This document shows positions 42,954 to 50,797 of a DNA stretch of 64,000 nucleotides, in pieces. This stretch comes from JAJAZB01 sp965249815. Its GTDB lineage: Bacteria; Bacteroidota; Bacteroidia; Cytophagales; Spirosomataceae. The first letter of the stretch is position 1, and every line of letters starts with the position of its first letter. The notes below the pieces were generated by a model that was not told the DNA's origin, did not search any database, and was given only the letters and a program-made list of their open reading frames with translations. The stretch spans positions 1,054,001-1,118,000 of the forward strand of contig CBDFMV010000003.1 of NCBI GenBank assembly GCA_965249815.1, written 5' to 3'. A program made the position numbers and the translations under genes.

Positions 42954-42972
42954 CGCTCGCATCTTGCGAGCG
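42954..42972. repeat. Palindrome next to AT-rich gene
   Basis: The sequence cgctcgca-tct-tgcgagcg is a perfect 8-bp dyad, followed by the 15-mer also found at 39977. It ends 15 bp before the stop of the AT-rich gene at 42988 and may mark the left edge of an insert. Confidence 0.6.
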
Positions 42973-42987
42973 ACGGCGGGGAAATTC

Positions 42988-43920
42988 CTATCTGATCTCG
43001 GGATTTATAAATTTCAATACGTTAATAGTATCATCTATATTTCGTAATAATGACTTATCTGCTTTGACTCGAAAATGTTCCACATTTTGAGCAACTTCTT
43101 TTGCCGCTTCCTTGGTGATTAATCCGCTACTTGCCAGGGTTCTATACGCGAGCAAGATGACATATTTTGTGTAAAGTTGTGATGTAACTTTAGAAAGTTT
43201 ATTTAATAATGATACACATGCGGGATCTGGTCTTAGATCAACTGAATATGCCAATCCTAAATACATTCCCTCTTTGGGATATTTAGCTAAAAGTTCGTCT
43301 TGAGGTATATTATGACTTACAATGATTTGTCCCATCTTTCTCCCTATATCTGCTTTTAATTTTAACCTTTCAGCGTAATCAGGAATACTTGTTCTTTCGA
43401 TAAACGAGTCAACTAGTTCCAATAAAATATTAAGAGAACTCTCGCTATCTTGAGGCAATACTTCTTTTGTGAACGTTTTTAAACTGACAGCTAATTTTAC
43501 ATCTTCGATTCGCTCTTGAGTATTAGTGAGCTCTTGTTGAGTATTTTCGATTTGCTGTTTCGTTTCTTTAGAAGTTTTCTCCGCTTGTTTTGCTGCTTCA
43601 AGTATTTTTTCGCCAATTGTACTTATAAATCTCCGTGAAAATATAGCAGCAATAAGACAAAATCCCGCAAATATTAAATAATTAATGTTATCATATTGTT
43701 CGGAGTTCTTTATTAAGTCACTTGCAATCATTTTAAGGAAAGCCGGGACTAAAAACGCAGATCCAATTCCTAAAAGTACATATTTTAGTTTTATCCGATT
43801 TTCCTTATTCTCGTTAACAAGCGTATCAAAATTATGAAGGTAGTTTAGATATCCGCCGAATGCTCCACTGCAGAGCATAATTAATATTAGCGTTAAGAGG
43901 TGAATATTAATATAGTTCAT
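42988..43920 (-). CDS. AT-rich membrane protein, YEATS-associated helix-containing-like
   Basis: The 310-aa protein has an N-terminal membrane hairpin (MNYINIHLLTLILIMLCSGA and VLLGIGSAFLVPAFLKMI), a third segment (YLIFAGFCLIAAIFSRRF), then a coiled coil rich in Gln, Glu and Thr (residues 105-145) and an all-helical C-terminus. The FAGFCLIAAIFSRRFI block recalls the group annotated as YEATS-associated helix-containing proteins, found beside prokaryotic YEATS proteins, but I could not verify this. No YEATS gene is seen. Base composition is far more AT-rich than the neighbours, and palindromes flank it, so lateral transfer is likely. Confidence 0.6.
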   Translation of the reverse strand: MNYINIHLLTLILIMLCSGAFGGYLNYLHNFDTLVNENKENRIKLKYVLLGIGSAFLVPAFLKMIASDLIKNSEQYDNINYLIFAGFCLIAAIFSRRFISTIGEKILEAAKQAEKTSKETKQQIENTQQELTNTQERIEDVKLAVSLKTFTKEVLPQDSESSLNILLELVDSFIERTSIPDYAERLKLKADIGRKMGQIIVSHNIPQDELLAKYPKEGMYLGLAYSVDLRPDPACVSLLNKLSKVTSQLYTKYVILLAYRTLASSGLITKEAAKEVAQNVEHFRVKADKSLLRNIDDTINVLKFINPEIR

Positions 43921-44328
43921 CTTTCAAAGCAGTTTGTTTTAATAATTGGACACAACTGAATGGAGGTTTACGGCGTTTCCCGACTGAAACCGATAGGTTT
44001 GAAGGAGGGAAATGACGTAACCCCCCCGCAGTCGCTCGACTCCGGCGAGTGACGAGTATCGTGAGGGCCTCCGGCCCGTGGTTACCACCCAAGTTCTCCG
44101 GTGTGTTGTACCCGTCACTACCCAAAATTCTGTTTAAAATCCCATCCCTACACTGCCACAAGCTAGGCCAACCGGAAGGATCCTTGATGAAGTCCCCAAG
44201 ACTACGGACTTTCCCGCAGTTCACCAAGTAGTTCTACGCATTTTTAAAGTGCCGTATTTCCACGCTAAACCAGTTGGTTGATTTTCATGACGTTGCTGGA
44301 AGTTTTCATCCTTAAAACCCCCTTTATC
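43921..44328. other. Intergenic stretch with dyad sequences
   Basis: Between the AT-rich gene and the next forward gene lie about 400 bp without a convincing protein. A 106-codon minus-strand frame (43907-44227) has no recognisable fold. The sequence around 44028-44062 contains gcagtcgctcgactccggcg and related dyads like the palindromes left of the AT-rich gene. It is probably repeat-derived DNA. Confidence 0.5.
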
Positions 44329-45057
44329 ATGGGAGCTTCCAGCGCAACCGGCCACGCCGTGAACGTGGCTAATTTCAAAACCCTTACCACCACCTGCACG
44401 TATTTCGGGCTAACGTACAACCCGGTGAACGCGGCCCTGAAGCTAACGGCGCTCAACACCCTGGCGGGGGCCGCCGATGCGGCCCTCAACGATTTGAAGA
44501 ACGCTTTGCCCGGATTCCAGCAGGCCGTGGACCTGCGCGAAGCGGCCTTTGCCCCCCTGGGTGCACTGGTGACGCGCCTGGTGAATGCCTACGAAGTGAT
44601 GGGCGGCGACGCGGCCCTGCTCGACACGGTGAAGGCGCTGGCCAACAAAATCAAGGGGCAGCGGGCCAAGTCCAAGCCGACGCCCGGCGATACGGAGCCG
44701 ACGCCCAAGAGCAATTCGGCGTCGCAGATGGACTTTGACAGCCGCCTCAACAACTTCGATGCGCTGGTGAAAACCCTTCAGGGCGACGCGGCCTACCTGC
44801 CCAACGAGGCCGAATTGAAACTACCCGCCCTCCAGACACTCGTGGCCACGCTGCAAACCCGCAATTCGGCGGTGGATACGGCCTACCAACCGGTGAGCCT
44901 GGCCCGTGCCAACCGCAACGGGGTGTTGTACCACCCCATTACGGGGCTGGTAGCCGTGGCGGCGCTGGTGAAAAAGTACGTGAAGAGTGTGTATGGGGCC
45001 ACCAGCCCGCAGTTTGGGCAGGTGAGTGGGCTGGCCTTTACCAAACCCAGCAAGTGA
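44329..45057 (+). CDS. Bacteroidota-specific protein of unknown function (helical, KxxP linker)
   Basis: From MGASSATGHAVNVANFKTLT the 242-aa protein matches a family I know only as hypothetical proteins of Bacteroidota. Features are the N-terminal GHAVNVANF, a first helical half ending VLANKIKGQRAK-like (TVKALANKIKGQRAK), a Pro/Thr/Ser linker, and a second half with DSRLNNFDALVKTL and the closing TGLVAVAALVKKYVKSVYGA plus FGQVSGLAF. The halves look alike, so an internal duplication is likely. No signal peptide is clear. The open frame reaches 44278, but those residues are not family-like. Confidence 0.72.
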   Translation: MGASSATGHAVNVANFKTLTTTCTYFGLTYNPVNAALKLTALNTLAGAADAALNDLKNALPGFQQAVDLREAAFAPLGALVTRLVNAYEVMGGDAALLDTVKALANKIKGQRAKSKPTPGDTEPTPKSNSASQMDFDSRLNNFDALVKTLQGDAAYLPNEAELKLPALQTLVATLQTRNSAVDTAYQPVSLARANRNGVLYHPITGLVAVAALVKKYVKSVYGATSPQFGQVSGLAFTKPSK

Positions 45058-45139
45058 GTGCGATCCGGGAGGTGGGTTTGGCAATCGACCTCCCGGATTT
45101 GTCCGGTTGAAGTGCCGGAAAGGCAAACGCCGTTCCTGC

Positions 45140-45335
45140 TTTTGCTTTCTTGCTTCCTGAGGTTGATTTTTCCCTTCCCGGTTTTGCTTTCTTGCCTCCT
45201 GAGTTTGTTTTCTTGCTTCCTGGTTTGATATTCTTGCCTCCCGACTTTATTTTCTTGCTTCCCGAATCTATTTTCTTGCGTCCCGGTTTTGTTTTCTTGC
45301 TTCCCGATTTGATTTTCCTGCTTCCTGGAAAGGCA
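45140..45335. repeat. 21-bp minisatellite, about nine degenerate copies
   Basis: Units resemble tttcttgcttcccgattttat and repeat every 21 bp without indels for about 195 bp. Because 21 is divisible by three, both strands stay open: minus-strand reading gives seven-residue units such as KQENKTG, KQENRFG, KQENKVG, and plus-strand reading gives FLLPGxI-like units. The array lies between the 3' ends of the unknown gene at 44329 and the DUF2442 gene. No start context or ribosomal signal supports translation. Confidence 0.85.
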
Positions 45336-45351
45336 ATCCTGCGGTCCGGTT

Positions 45352-45651
45352 TCAGGAACTGATGAGCCGGCTGGCGGCATACATCGCGTCGGGGTCGAAA
45401 TCAAGGGGCGCGGGTTGCTGGCTACCGTCGTAATCAATTACGGTGAGCAGGTTATCCCAGTACAGCGTCCGGCCATCGGTTTTCACCTGTCCGAACAAGT
45501 GCGCGTCGGCCAGCCGGGCGATGGGTCCCTGGGGCCGGGAATCGGTGATGTACGGTTGCAGGTCCACTTCCCGCACCTCGCCCGTGCTCCAGAGGCAAGT
45601 GACTTTGTACGGCTCGACGGCTACGATTTTTTTAACGCGGGGTAGCATCAC
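45352..45651 (-). CDS. DUF2442 small protein
   Basis: The 99-aa protein matches DUF2442: an N-terminal VKKIVAVEPYKVTCLWSTGE, then REVDLQPYI, a short helix (IARLADAHLF) and the closing TLYWDNLLTVIDYDG segment. The ATG overlaps the upstream DUF4160 stop (ATGA), so the two form a pair. DUF4160-DUF2442 pairs are often treated as putative toxin-antitoxin modules. A second pair lies between nuoM and nuoN. Confidence 0.82.
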   Translation of the reverse strand: MMLPRVKKIVAVEPYKVTCLWSTGEVREVDLQPYITDSRPQGPIARLADAHLFGQVKTDGRTLYWDNLLTVIDYDGSQQPAPLDFDPDAMYAASRLISS

Positions 45652-45911
45652 TGCAAGGGTTTGATTTTCAGAAAACTGCCCACCTCTTCCTGCAATCGCC
45701 GGTAATTTTCCATCAATTCCTCGCGGTGTAACTCAACCCAGGCCTTCACGAGGCGGGTGGGCTTCCGGGGTAGGTCTCCTGCGATGATGTTGCCCGTTTC
45801 GATGGAAAACATCGCTTCTTCACCGTTGTATTCGGCGTGAAAATGCGGCGGCAAGTGGTCTTTGGCGTACATGTAGATGATGATTCCAAAAAACCGGCTG
45901 ATTTAAGGCAT
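45648..45911 (-). pseudogene. DUF4160 gene with a stop at codon 3
   Basis: DUF4160 proteins begin with a pattern like MPxISxFFGIxIxMYxxDHxPPHFHAxY. Here the minus strand from 45911 reads MP, then TAA (45903-45905), then ISRFFGIIIYMYAKDHLPPH in the same frame. So the full N-terminus is present but cut by a stop. Translation could still begin at the ATG at 45872, giving 74 aa (MYAKDHLPPHFHAEYNGEEA...), which lacks the first strand. Either a recent nonsense mutation or a base error explains this. Confidence 0.72.
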
Positions 45912-46022
45912 CGGAGTGGGACGGCAGGGATTGCTACTACTTCAGTCGATTTTTGGTAAAAATAACGGAAAAGCCCGGTTGCCCGCGCTATTTTGCGCCC
46001 CACTTTCTTCTAAACCCCTACG

Positions 46023-47738
46023 ATGGCAGAACCCACCCTCCGCAGCCAGCAATGGTTCGGCAAGACCGGCAAAGACGGCTTCATTTACCGCGCCTGGATG
46101 AAAAACCAGGGCTTTCCCCACCACGAATTCACCGGCAAGCCCGTCATCGGCATCTGCAACACCTGGTCGGAGGTGACGCCCTGCAACGCGCACTTCCGCG
46201 ACCTGGCCGAAGCCGTGAAACGCGGCGTGTGGGAAGCGGGCGGTTTTCCGCTGGAATTTCCGGTGATGTCGCTCGGCGAAACGCTGGTGAAACCCACGGC
46301 GATGCTCTTCCGCAACCTGATGAGCATGGACGTGGAAGAGAGCATCCGCGCCAACCCCTTCGACGGCGTGGTGCTCATGGGCGGCTGCGACAAAACCACC
46401 CCCGCGCTGGTGATGGGGGCCGCCAGCGTGGATTTGCCGAGCATTGTACTCTCGGGCGGACCGATGCTCGCCGGGCGGTTCCGGGGCCAGAAAATCGGCA
46501 CGACGGACGTGTGGCGGTTTGCCGAACAGTACAAACTCGGCGAGATGTCGCAGGAAGAATTCGTTTTTGCCGAAGCCTGCATGGCCCGCAGCACCGGGCA
46601 CTGCGCCGTGATGGGCACGGCCTCGACGATGGCCTCGATGGTGGAATCGCTGGGGCTAACGCTCCCCGACAACGCCAGCATCCCCGCCGCCGACTCGCGC
46701 CGCAAGGTGATGGCCCACATGACGGGCATTCGCATCGTGGACATGGTTAAGGAAAACCAGACGATGCGCAAAATCCTGACCCGCGAGGCGTTCGAGAACT
46801 GCATCATGACCAACGCGGCCATCGGCGGCTCGACCAATTTCGTGATTCACCTGCTGGCCATTGCCGGGCGCATCGGCGTGCCGCTCGATTTGGAAGACTT
46901 CGACCGGCTGTCGGCGCACATTCCGTTTATCGCCAACGTGCAGCCTTCGGGCGAACACTTTTTCGAGGATTTGTACTACGCGGGTGGCCTTCCGGCGGTG
47001 ATGAAAGAACTCGAGAACTTCCTCCACCTCGACACCGTCACGGCCAGCGGCCTGCGGGTCGGGCAGGTCATCAAAAACGTGAAGTGCTATGACCGCGACG
47101 TGATCGCCACGGTGGACGCGCCCTTTAAACCCAATACCGGCCTGGCCGTGCTCAAGGGCAACCTCGCCCCCGACGGGGCCGTGCTCAAGCCCTCAGCGGC
47201 TTCCGAACAACTCATGCAGCACACGGGCCGGGCGGTGGTGTTCGAGGACATCGACGACATGAAAGCCCGCATCGACGCGCCCGACCTCGACGTGGACGAA
47301 AACTGCGTGCTGGTGTTGAAAAACGTCGGCCCGCGCGGCTACCCCGGTATGCCCGAAGTGGGCAACATGGTGTTGCCGAAGAAACTGTTGGAACGGGGCA
47401 TCCACGACATGGTGCGCATTTCCGACGGGCGCATGAGCGGCACGGGTTTCGGCACGGTGGTTCTCCACGTTTCGCCCGAAGCGGCCAACGGCGGCAATTT
47501 GGCCCTGGTGCAAAACGGGGACCTCATCACCCTCGACGTGCCGGCCCGGAGCCTGCACCTGCACGTGTCGGACGACGAACTGGCCGTTCGCCGCGCCGCG
47601 TACATCCCCCCTGCCCCAGCTTACGACCGGGGTTACGTACAGCTTTACATCAGCCACGTGGAAGGCCCTGACAAAGGCGCGGATTTGGATTTCCTGAAAG
47701 GTGGGTCGGGGGCACCGAAGTTGCGGGAGTCGCATTGA
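46023..47738 (+). CDS. IlvD/Edd-family dehydratase, probably sugar-acid (arabinonate/xylonate type)
   Basis: The 571-aa protein has the cluster-binding cysteines of the family in NTWSEVTPCN, LMGGCDKTTPAL and STGHCAVMGTAST. The N-terminal SQQWFGKTGKDGFIYRAWMK and SGGPMLAGRF patterns fit the pentonate-dehydratase branch rather than the branched-chain IlvD. It would remove water from an aldonate to give a 2-keto-3-deoxy acid, using a [2Fe-2S] cluster and Mg. C-terminal PEVGNMVLPKKL and ISDGRMSGTGFGTVVLHV complete the active site. It is a single forward gene, preceded by a promoter-like TATTTTG sequence. Confidence 0.85.
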   Translation: MAEPTLRSQQWFGKTGKDGFIYRAWMKNQGFPHHEFTGKPVIGICNTWSEVTPCNAHFRDLAEAVKRGVWEAGGFPLEFPVMSLGETLVKPTAMLFRNLMSMDVEESIRANPFDGVVLMGGCDKTTPALVMGAASVDLPSIVLSGGPMLAGRFRGQKIGTTDVWRFAEQYKLGEMSQEEFVFAEACMARSTGHCAVMGTASTMASMVESLGLTLPDNASIPAADSRRKVMAHMTGIRIVDMVKENQTMRKILTREAFENCIMTNAAIGGSTNFVIHLLAIAGRIGVPLDLEDFDRLSAHIPFIANVQPSGEHFFEDLYYAGGLPAVMKELENFLHLDTVTASGLRVGQVIKNVKCYDRDVIATVDAPFKPNTGLAVLKGNLAPDGAVLKPSAASEQLMQHTGRAVVFEDIDDMKARIDAPDLDVDENCVLVLKNVGPRGYPGMPEVGNMVLPKKLLERGIHDMVRISDGRMSGTGFGTVVLHVSPEAANGGNLALVQNGDLITLDVPARSLHLHVSDDELAVRRAAYIPPAPAYDRGYVQLYISHVEGPDKGADLDFLKGGSGAPKLRESH

Positions 47739-47862
47739 GGAATATCCCTCTTTTTTGAACACTATTAGCTGTTTACGTCGTTGTGTAATTAGTTTTCACA
47801 TTTTTCATGGCAAACTTTGCGTTTGCGAAAGTCTCCAATATATTTGGCCTTGAATAATTATT

Positions 47863-48681
47863 ATGACTGAACTGACTCATTTAAAGCCAGTTAGTGGCCC
47901 CCACTCTGTAAGAGAGGCAGTTCTTAGTCTTTTCCTTGCCCAACCCATCTTCAAGCCGGAAAAATTTCAGGAGCTTGTCAATCAAGAAAGCACTAACAAT
48001 ATTGGTTATCATGAGTTCAGAATAACCAAGCGCGCTGAGGTAACATTTCAGCCCGACAAAAACGGCTTAGATTTATTTCAAAATTCTGACCCTCAGACAG
48101 TTGGCTTTAGTTGTAGGTCTTTTTTGGAGGGTGCAACTGCGTTCGTTTTGCAAGGCGTAAACGACATTGAGCGCTCCTTTTTCTCTTTTCATACTTTGAA
48201 ATACGAGCGGTGGGTACCATTTAAAGATGAATTTCATAGGGTGATGAGTAAAGTTTTTGCCATTCAAAACGAGTGTCATGTTCTTGCAGTTAGTCTTCAT
48301 TACATCGATGAATTTGTGTGGAGTGATGCGAGTGAATTACCGTTAAGAAAGATTTTCAATGAAGAGAGTGCGATGCTACCAATAGGATTTCTTGAAAGTC
48401 CGAATTCTAATTATGTTCTTAATACTCAAAAAATGAGAGAGCATAATTTCTATTTTGATCGAATTGATATCACGGTTGATTCCTCAAAATCTTTTCCAAC
48501 CATAACTGTCAGTCACAATGTAATTCAAGAGTTGAAAGAGGGAATTGAAATGAGTCGGTTTTTAAATGAAGATAAATTTCTTGAGTTAGTAGATCAAATT
48601 CACGAGTACAACAAGAAAACACTTGGTATGCTTTTTACCCAAGAGGTTCAAAAACTTATCAATCTACCAAACCCCTCATAG
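47863..48681 (+). CDS. TIGR04255-family protein
   Basis: The 272-aa protein fits the sporadically distributed TIGR04255 group: a variable opening, a central TVGFSCRSFLEGATAFVLQG-like strand pair, LKYERWVPFKDEFHRVMSKV, then LHYIDEFVW, and a C-terminal FDRIDITVDSSKSFPTITVS plus a helix (FLELVDQIHEYNKKTLGMLF). The function is unknown. It opens an AT-rich cassette of three genes in the same direction with little spacing, quite different in base composition from the dehydratase upstream. Confidence 0.78.
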   Translation: MTELTHLKPVSGPHSVREAVLSLFLAQPIFKPEKFQELVNQESTNNIGYHEFRITKRAEVTFQPDKNGLDLFQNSDPQTVGFSCRSFLEGATAFVLQGVNDIERSFFSFHTLKYERWVPFKDEFHRVMSKVFAIQNECHVLAVSLHYIDEFVWSDASELPLRKIFNEESAMLPIGFLESPNSNYVLNTQKMREHNFYFDRIDITVDSSKSFPTITVSHNVIQELKEGIEMSRFLNEDKFLELVDQIHEYNKKTLGMLFTQEVQKLINLPNPS

Positions 48682-48683
48682 CC

Positions 48684-49157
48684 ATGCCTCTTACCCTTGA
48701 AGCCCCTCCCTCTACTACAACTGAGATGGTAGCGAAAAAGGCCAATGTTAGCACATGGTCTAAATTTTCTAAACCAGTTTCATTTGATCCTCTCAACGAT
48801 CTTAAAAAATGGCTGAATACACTGCTTTTACTACCTGAAGACTGGTCTGGAGATGGCTCAATTTCTCCCTCAAGGCAGGTAGTAATTAATGTTTTATGGT
48901 TGGTAGATAAGCTCCCTAAAAAGGTTCAACAAGCTCTAAAACAGGAAGATATCACACCAACCTCTTACGGTACAATATCATTAGATTGGAGAAATTCTAC
49001 AGGAGACCTACTTTCTGTAGAAATGGGAATTCATTCATTTGGATATTTCTCAGCTTTTCAAAATGCTCCAGAAATTGAAGCAGACAATGTTCCGATTGCT
49101 CAACTACCTCAAGAATTGGTTTCTACGTTACACTTCATGTACGAGCTTGGAAATTAA
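48684..49157 (+). CDS. Unknown cassette protein 2 (next to TIGR04255)
   Basis: The 157-aa protein starts 2 nt after the TIGR04255 stop. I recognise no named domain. A core with WLNTLLLLPEDWSGDGSISP, ALKQEDITPTSYGTISLDWR, and GDLLSVEMGIHSFGYFSAF is of a type seen in companions of TIGR04255 genes. It has no signal peptide or membrane segment. Tight coupling suggests it forms a complex with its neighbours. Confidence 0.65.
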   Translation: MPLTLEAPPSTTTEMVAKKANVSTWSKFSKPVSFDPLNDLKKWLNTLLLLPEDWSGDGSISPSRQVVINVLWLVDKLPKKVQQALKQEDITPTSYGTISLDWRNSTGDLLSVEMGIHSFGYFSAFQNAPEIEADNVPIAQLPQELVSTLHFMYELGN

Positions 49158-49629
49158 TACCCATATTGTAGAAGATGAAGAACCGATTGTGCGGATAGTC
49201 TTTCATCCTCTAATGGCTTCTGAGTCAAAGCAAAAATTGAAAAGAGAAGCGTTTTTGCCACCTCCTGGCAGGCAGGATACTTCCGTTTTAAGGCTAAATT
49301 ATACGAATGCTGATTTTTGTAAATCTCACCATCGTTCAGTAAATATTAATGGCCACTCATATAGCGGATTGGCTTTGATTAAAGCTGCTTCTGTCCGCAA
49401 TAATGAACAACTTGAGAAACCGGTAAATGTTGATGTGATAGCAACTCCTTTGCCACTATTGGAGATGCATGCTGACATTTTTTGGCACGATTACATTTCA
49501 GAAAGAGGAGTACCAGCACCTGCTTCGGTTAGAAAGAAGGCTGAGAAATTAGTATCACTTTCCAAGTACTTTCATGATCCGTTGCCAAACGAAATCCCTT
49601 GGCTGGGCGAAGCCCTGTCGATTGAATAG
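49147..49629 (+). CDS. Unknown cassette protein 3 (TTG start)
   Basis: The 160-aa protein most likely begins at TTG (49147), overlapping the previous stop by 11 bp, reading EINTHIVEDEEPIVRIVFHP. The open frame extends back to an ATG at 49039, inside the previous gene, which is less likely. No domain is recognised. Visible blocks are KREAFLPPPGRQDTSVLRLN, LALIKAASV and the C-terminal HADIFWHDY...PAPASVRKKAEKLV. It ends inside the start region of the Gfo/Idh gene. Confidence 0.6.
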   Translation: MEINTHIVEDEEPIVRIVFHPLMASESKQKLKREAFLPPPGRQDTSVLRLNYTNADFCKSHHRSVNINGHSYSGLALIKAASVRNNEQLEKPVNVDVIATPLPLLEMHADIFWHDYISERGVPAPASVRKKAEKLVSLSKYFHDPLPNEIPWLGEALSIE

Positions 49630-50713
49630 TGTACTGATTTGCATAGCAATCATACACTTTTTTGCTCTACATCTTCACGCTCAAGCCCCCCTCCGCCTCG
49701 CCATCGCGGGCATGACCCACGACCACGTCAACCAGATTCTGAACCAGCCCAAGCGGGCGGGCTGCGAACTGGTCGGGTTTGCCGAACCGAACAGGGAACT
49801 GGCGTTGCGGCTGCTGAAACGGGCTAATTTGCCCGAGTCGCTCTGGTTTGCATCGCTGGAGGAACTCATCACGAAGGCCAAACCCGAAGCGGTCTGCGCG
49901 TTCGGAAGCATTTACGATCACCTGAGCGTCGTGGAAACCTGCGCGCCGAAGGGCATTCACGTGATGGTGGAGAAGCCGCTGGGCGTGAGCCTCGACCACG
50001 CCCGGAAAATGGCGGCGCTGGCCGAAAAACACCACATCCACCTGCTCACCAACTACGAAACCACCTGGTACCCCAGCCACTACGCCGCGCAGGAGTTGCT
50101 GCAAAAGGGCGAATTGGGCGAAATCCGGAAGGTGGTCATCCACGACGGGCACCGGGGACCGAAAGAAATCGGCTGCTCACCGCAGTTTCTGGCCTGGCTC
50201 ACCGACCCGGTGCAGAACGGCGGCGGGGCCGTGATGGATTTTGGCTGCTACGGGGCCGATTTGATGACCTGGCTCATGCGCGGCGAACGTCCGCTCTCCG
50301 TCACCGCCGTGACCCGGCAACTCAAGCCCGACGTGTACCCGAAGGTGGACGACGACGCGACCATCCTCGTGACCTACCCGCACGCCGAGGCCGTGATTCA
50401 GGCGTCATGGAACTGGCCCTTCGACCGGAAAGACATCGAGATCTACGGCCAATCGGGCTACGTTTTTGCCGACAAAACCCTGCAAATGCGGGTGCGGACC
50501 GGTGAACGGAATTCGTCGGATAAAATGGTAGCGGTCGCACCGCTCCAAACGCCGATGAACGACGCCTTCAGCTACCTTGCCGCCGTGGTGCGGGGCACCG
50601 TAAAATCGGAAGGCGACCTTTCGTCGTTGAAAGTCAATTTGGTGGCGAATGAAATCCTTGACGCGGCGGTGCGTTCGGCGAAGACGGGACAGACGGTGCG
50701 GCTGCGGGAATAA
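49622..50713 (+). CDS. Exported Gfo/Idh/MocA-family oxidoreductase with odd 5' end
   Basis: The 363-aa reading from TTG (49622) begins MNSVLICIAIIHFFALHLHA, a signal peptide, then LRLAIAGMTHDHVNQIL for nucleotide binding and VMVEKPLGVSLDHARKM with the EKP lysine. The domain closes with VMDFGCYGADLMTWLM and QASWNWPFDRKDIEIYG. No ATG exists at the right place. The signal-peptide codons are AT-rich like the cassette upstream, while the enzyme itself is GC-rich, with the switch near 49680. The start overlaps the cassette gene by 8 bp. Gfo/Idh proteins with signal peptides are common in Bacteroidota. Confidence 0.8.
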   Translation: MNSVLICIAIIHFFALHLHAQAPLRLAIAGMTHDHVNQILNQPKRAGCELVGFAEPNRELALRLLKRANLPESLWFASLEELITKAKPEAVCAFGSIYDHLSVVETCAPKGIHVMVEKPLGVSLDHARKMAALAEKHHIHLLTNYETTWYPSHYAAQELLQKGELGEIRKVVIHDGHRGPKEIGCSPQFLAWLTDPVQNGGGAVMDFGCYGADLMTWLMRGERPLSVTAVTRQLKPDVYPKVDDDATILVTYPHAEAVIQASWNWPFDRKDIEIYGQSGYVFADKTLQMRVRTGERNSSDKMVAVAPLQTPMNDAFSYLAAVVRGTVKSEGDLSSLKVNLVANEILDAAVRSAKTGQTVRLRE

Positions 50714-50739
50714 GGAACCCTTTTTCTTCGGCGACCGCT

Positions 50740-50747
50740 TATTTTTG
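50740..50747 (+). promoter_or_regulatory. -7 like element upstream of the JmjC-like gene
   Basis: TATTTTTG matches TAnnTTTG and lies 50 nt before the ATG at 50798. No TTG at the expected -33 distance is clear. Confidence 0.4.
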
Positions 50748-50797
50748 CGCACCTTTTTAGCACCGTTTCGTTTGCTCTGCGCAACACCGTCGTGAAT

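Noticed and set aside
43907..44227. A 106-codon minus-strand gene or group II intron remnant
   Set aside because: No recognisable protein fold and no domain V-like hairpin that I could find; left as repeat-like intergenic DNA.
45140..45335. CRISPR array
   Set aside because: Units are contiguous 21-bp tandem repeats without spacers; no cas genes nearby.
44883..45437. A minus-strand frame encoding KQENxxG heptapeptide repeats as a gene
   Set aside because: No start context; it runs into the unknown gene at 44329 and the DUF2442 gene in wrong frames. Better explained as a minisatellite that happens to be open.
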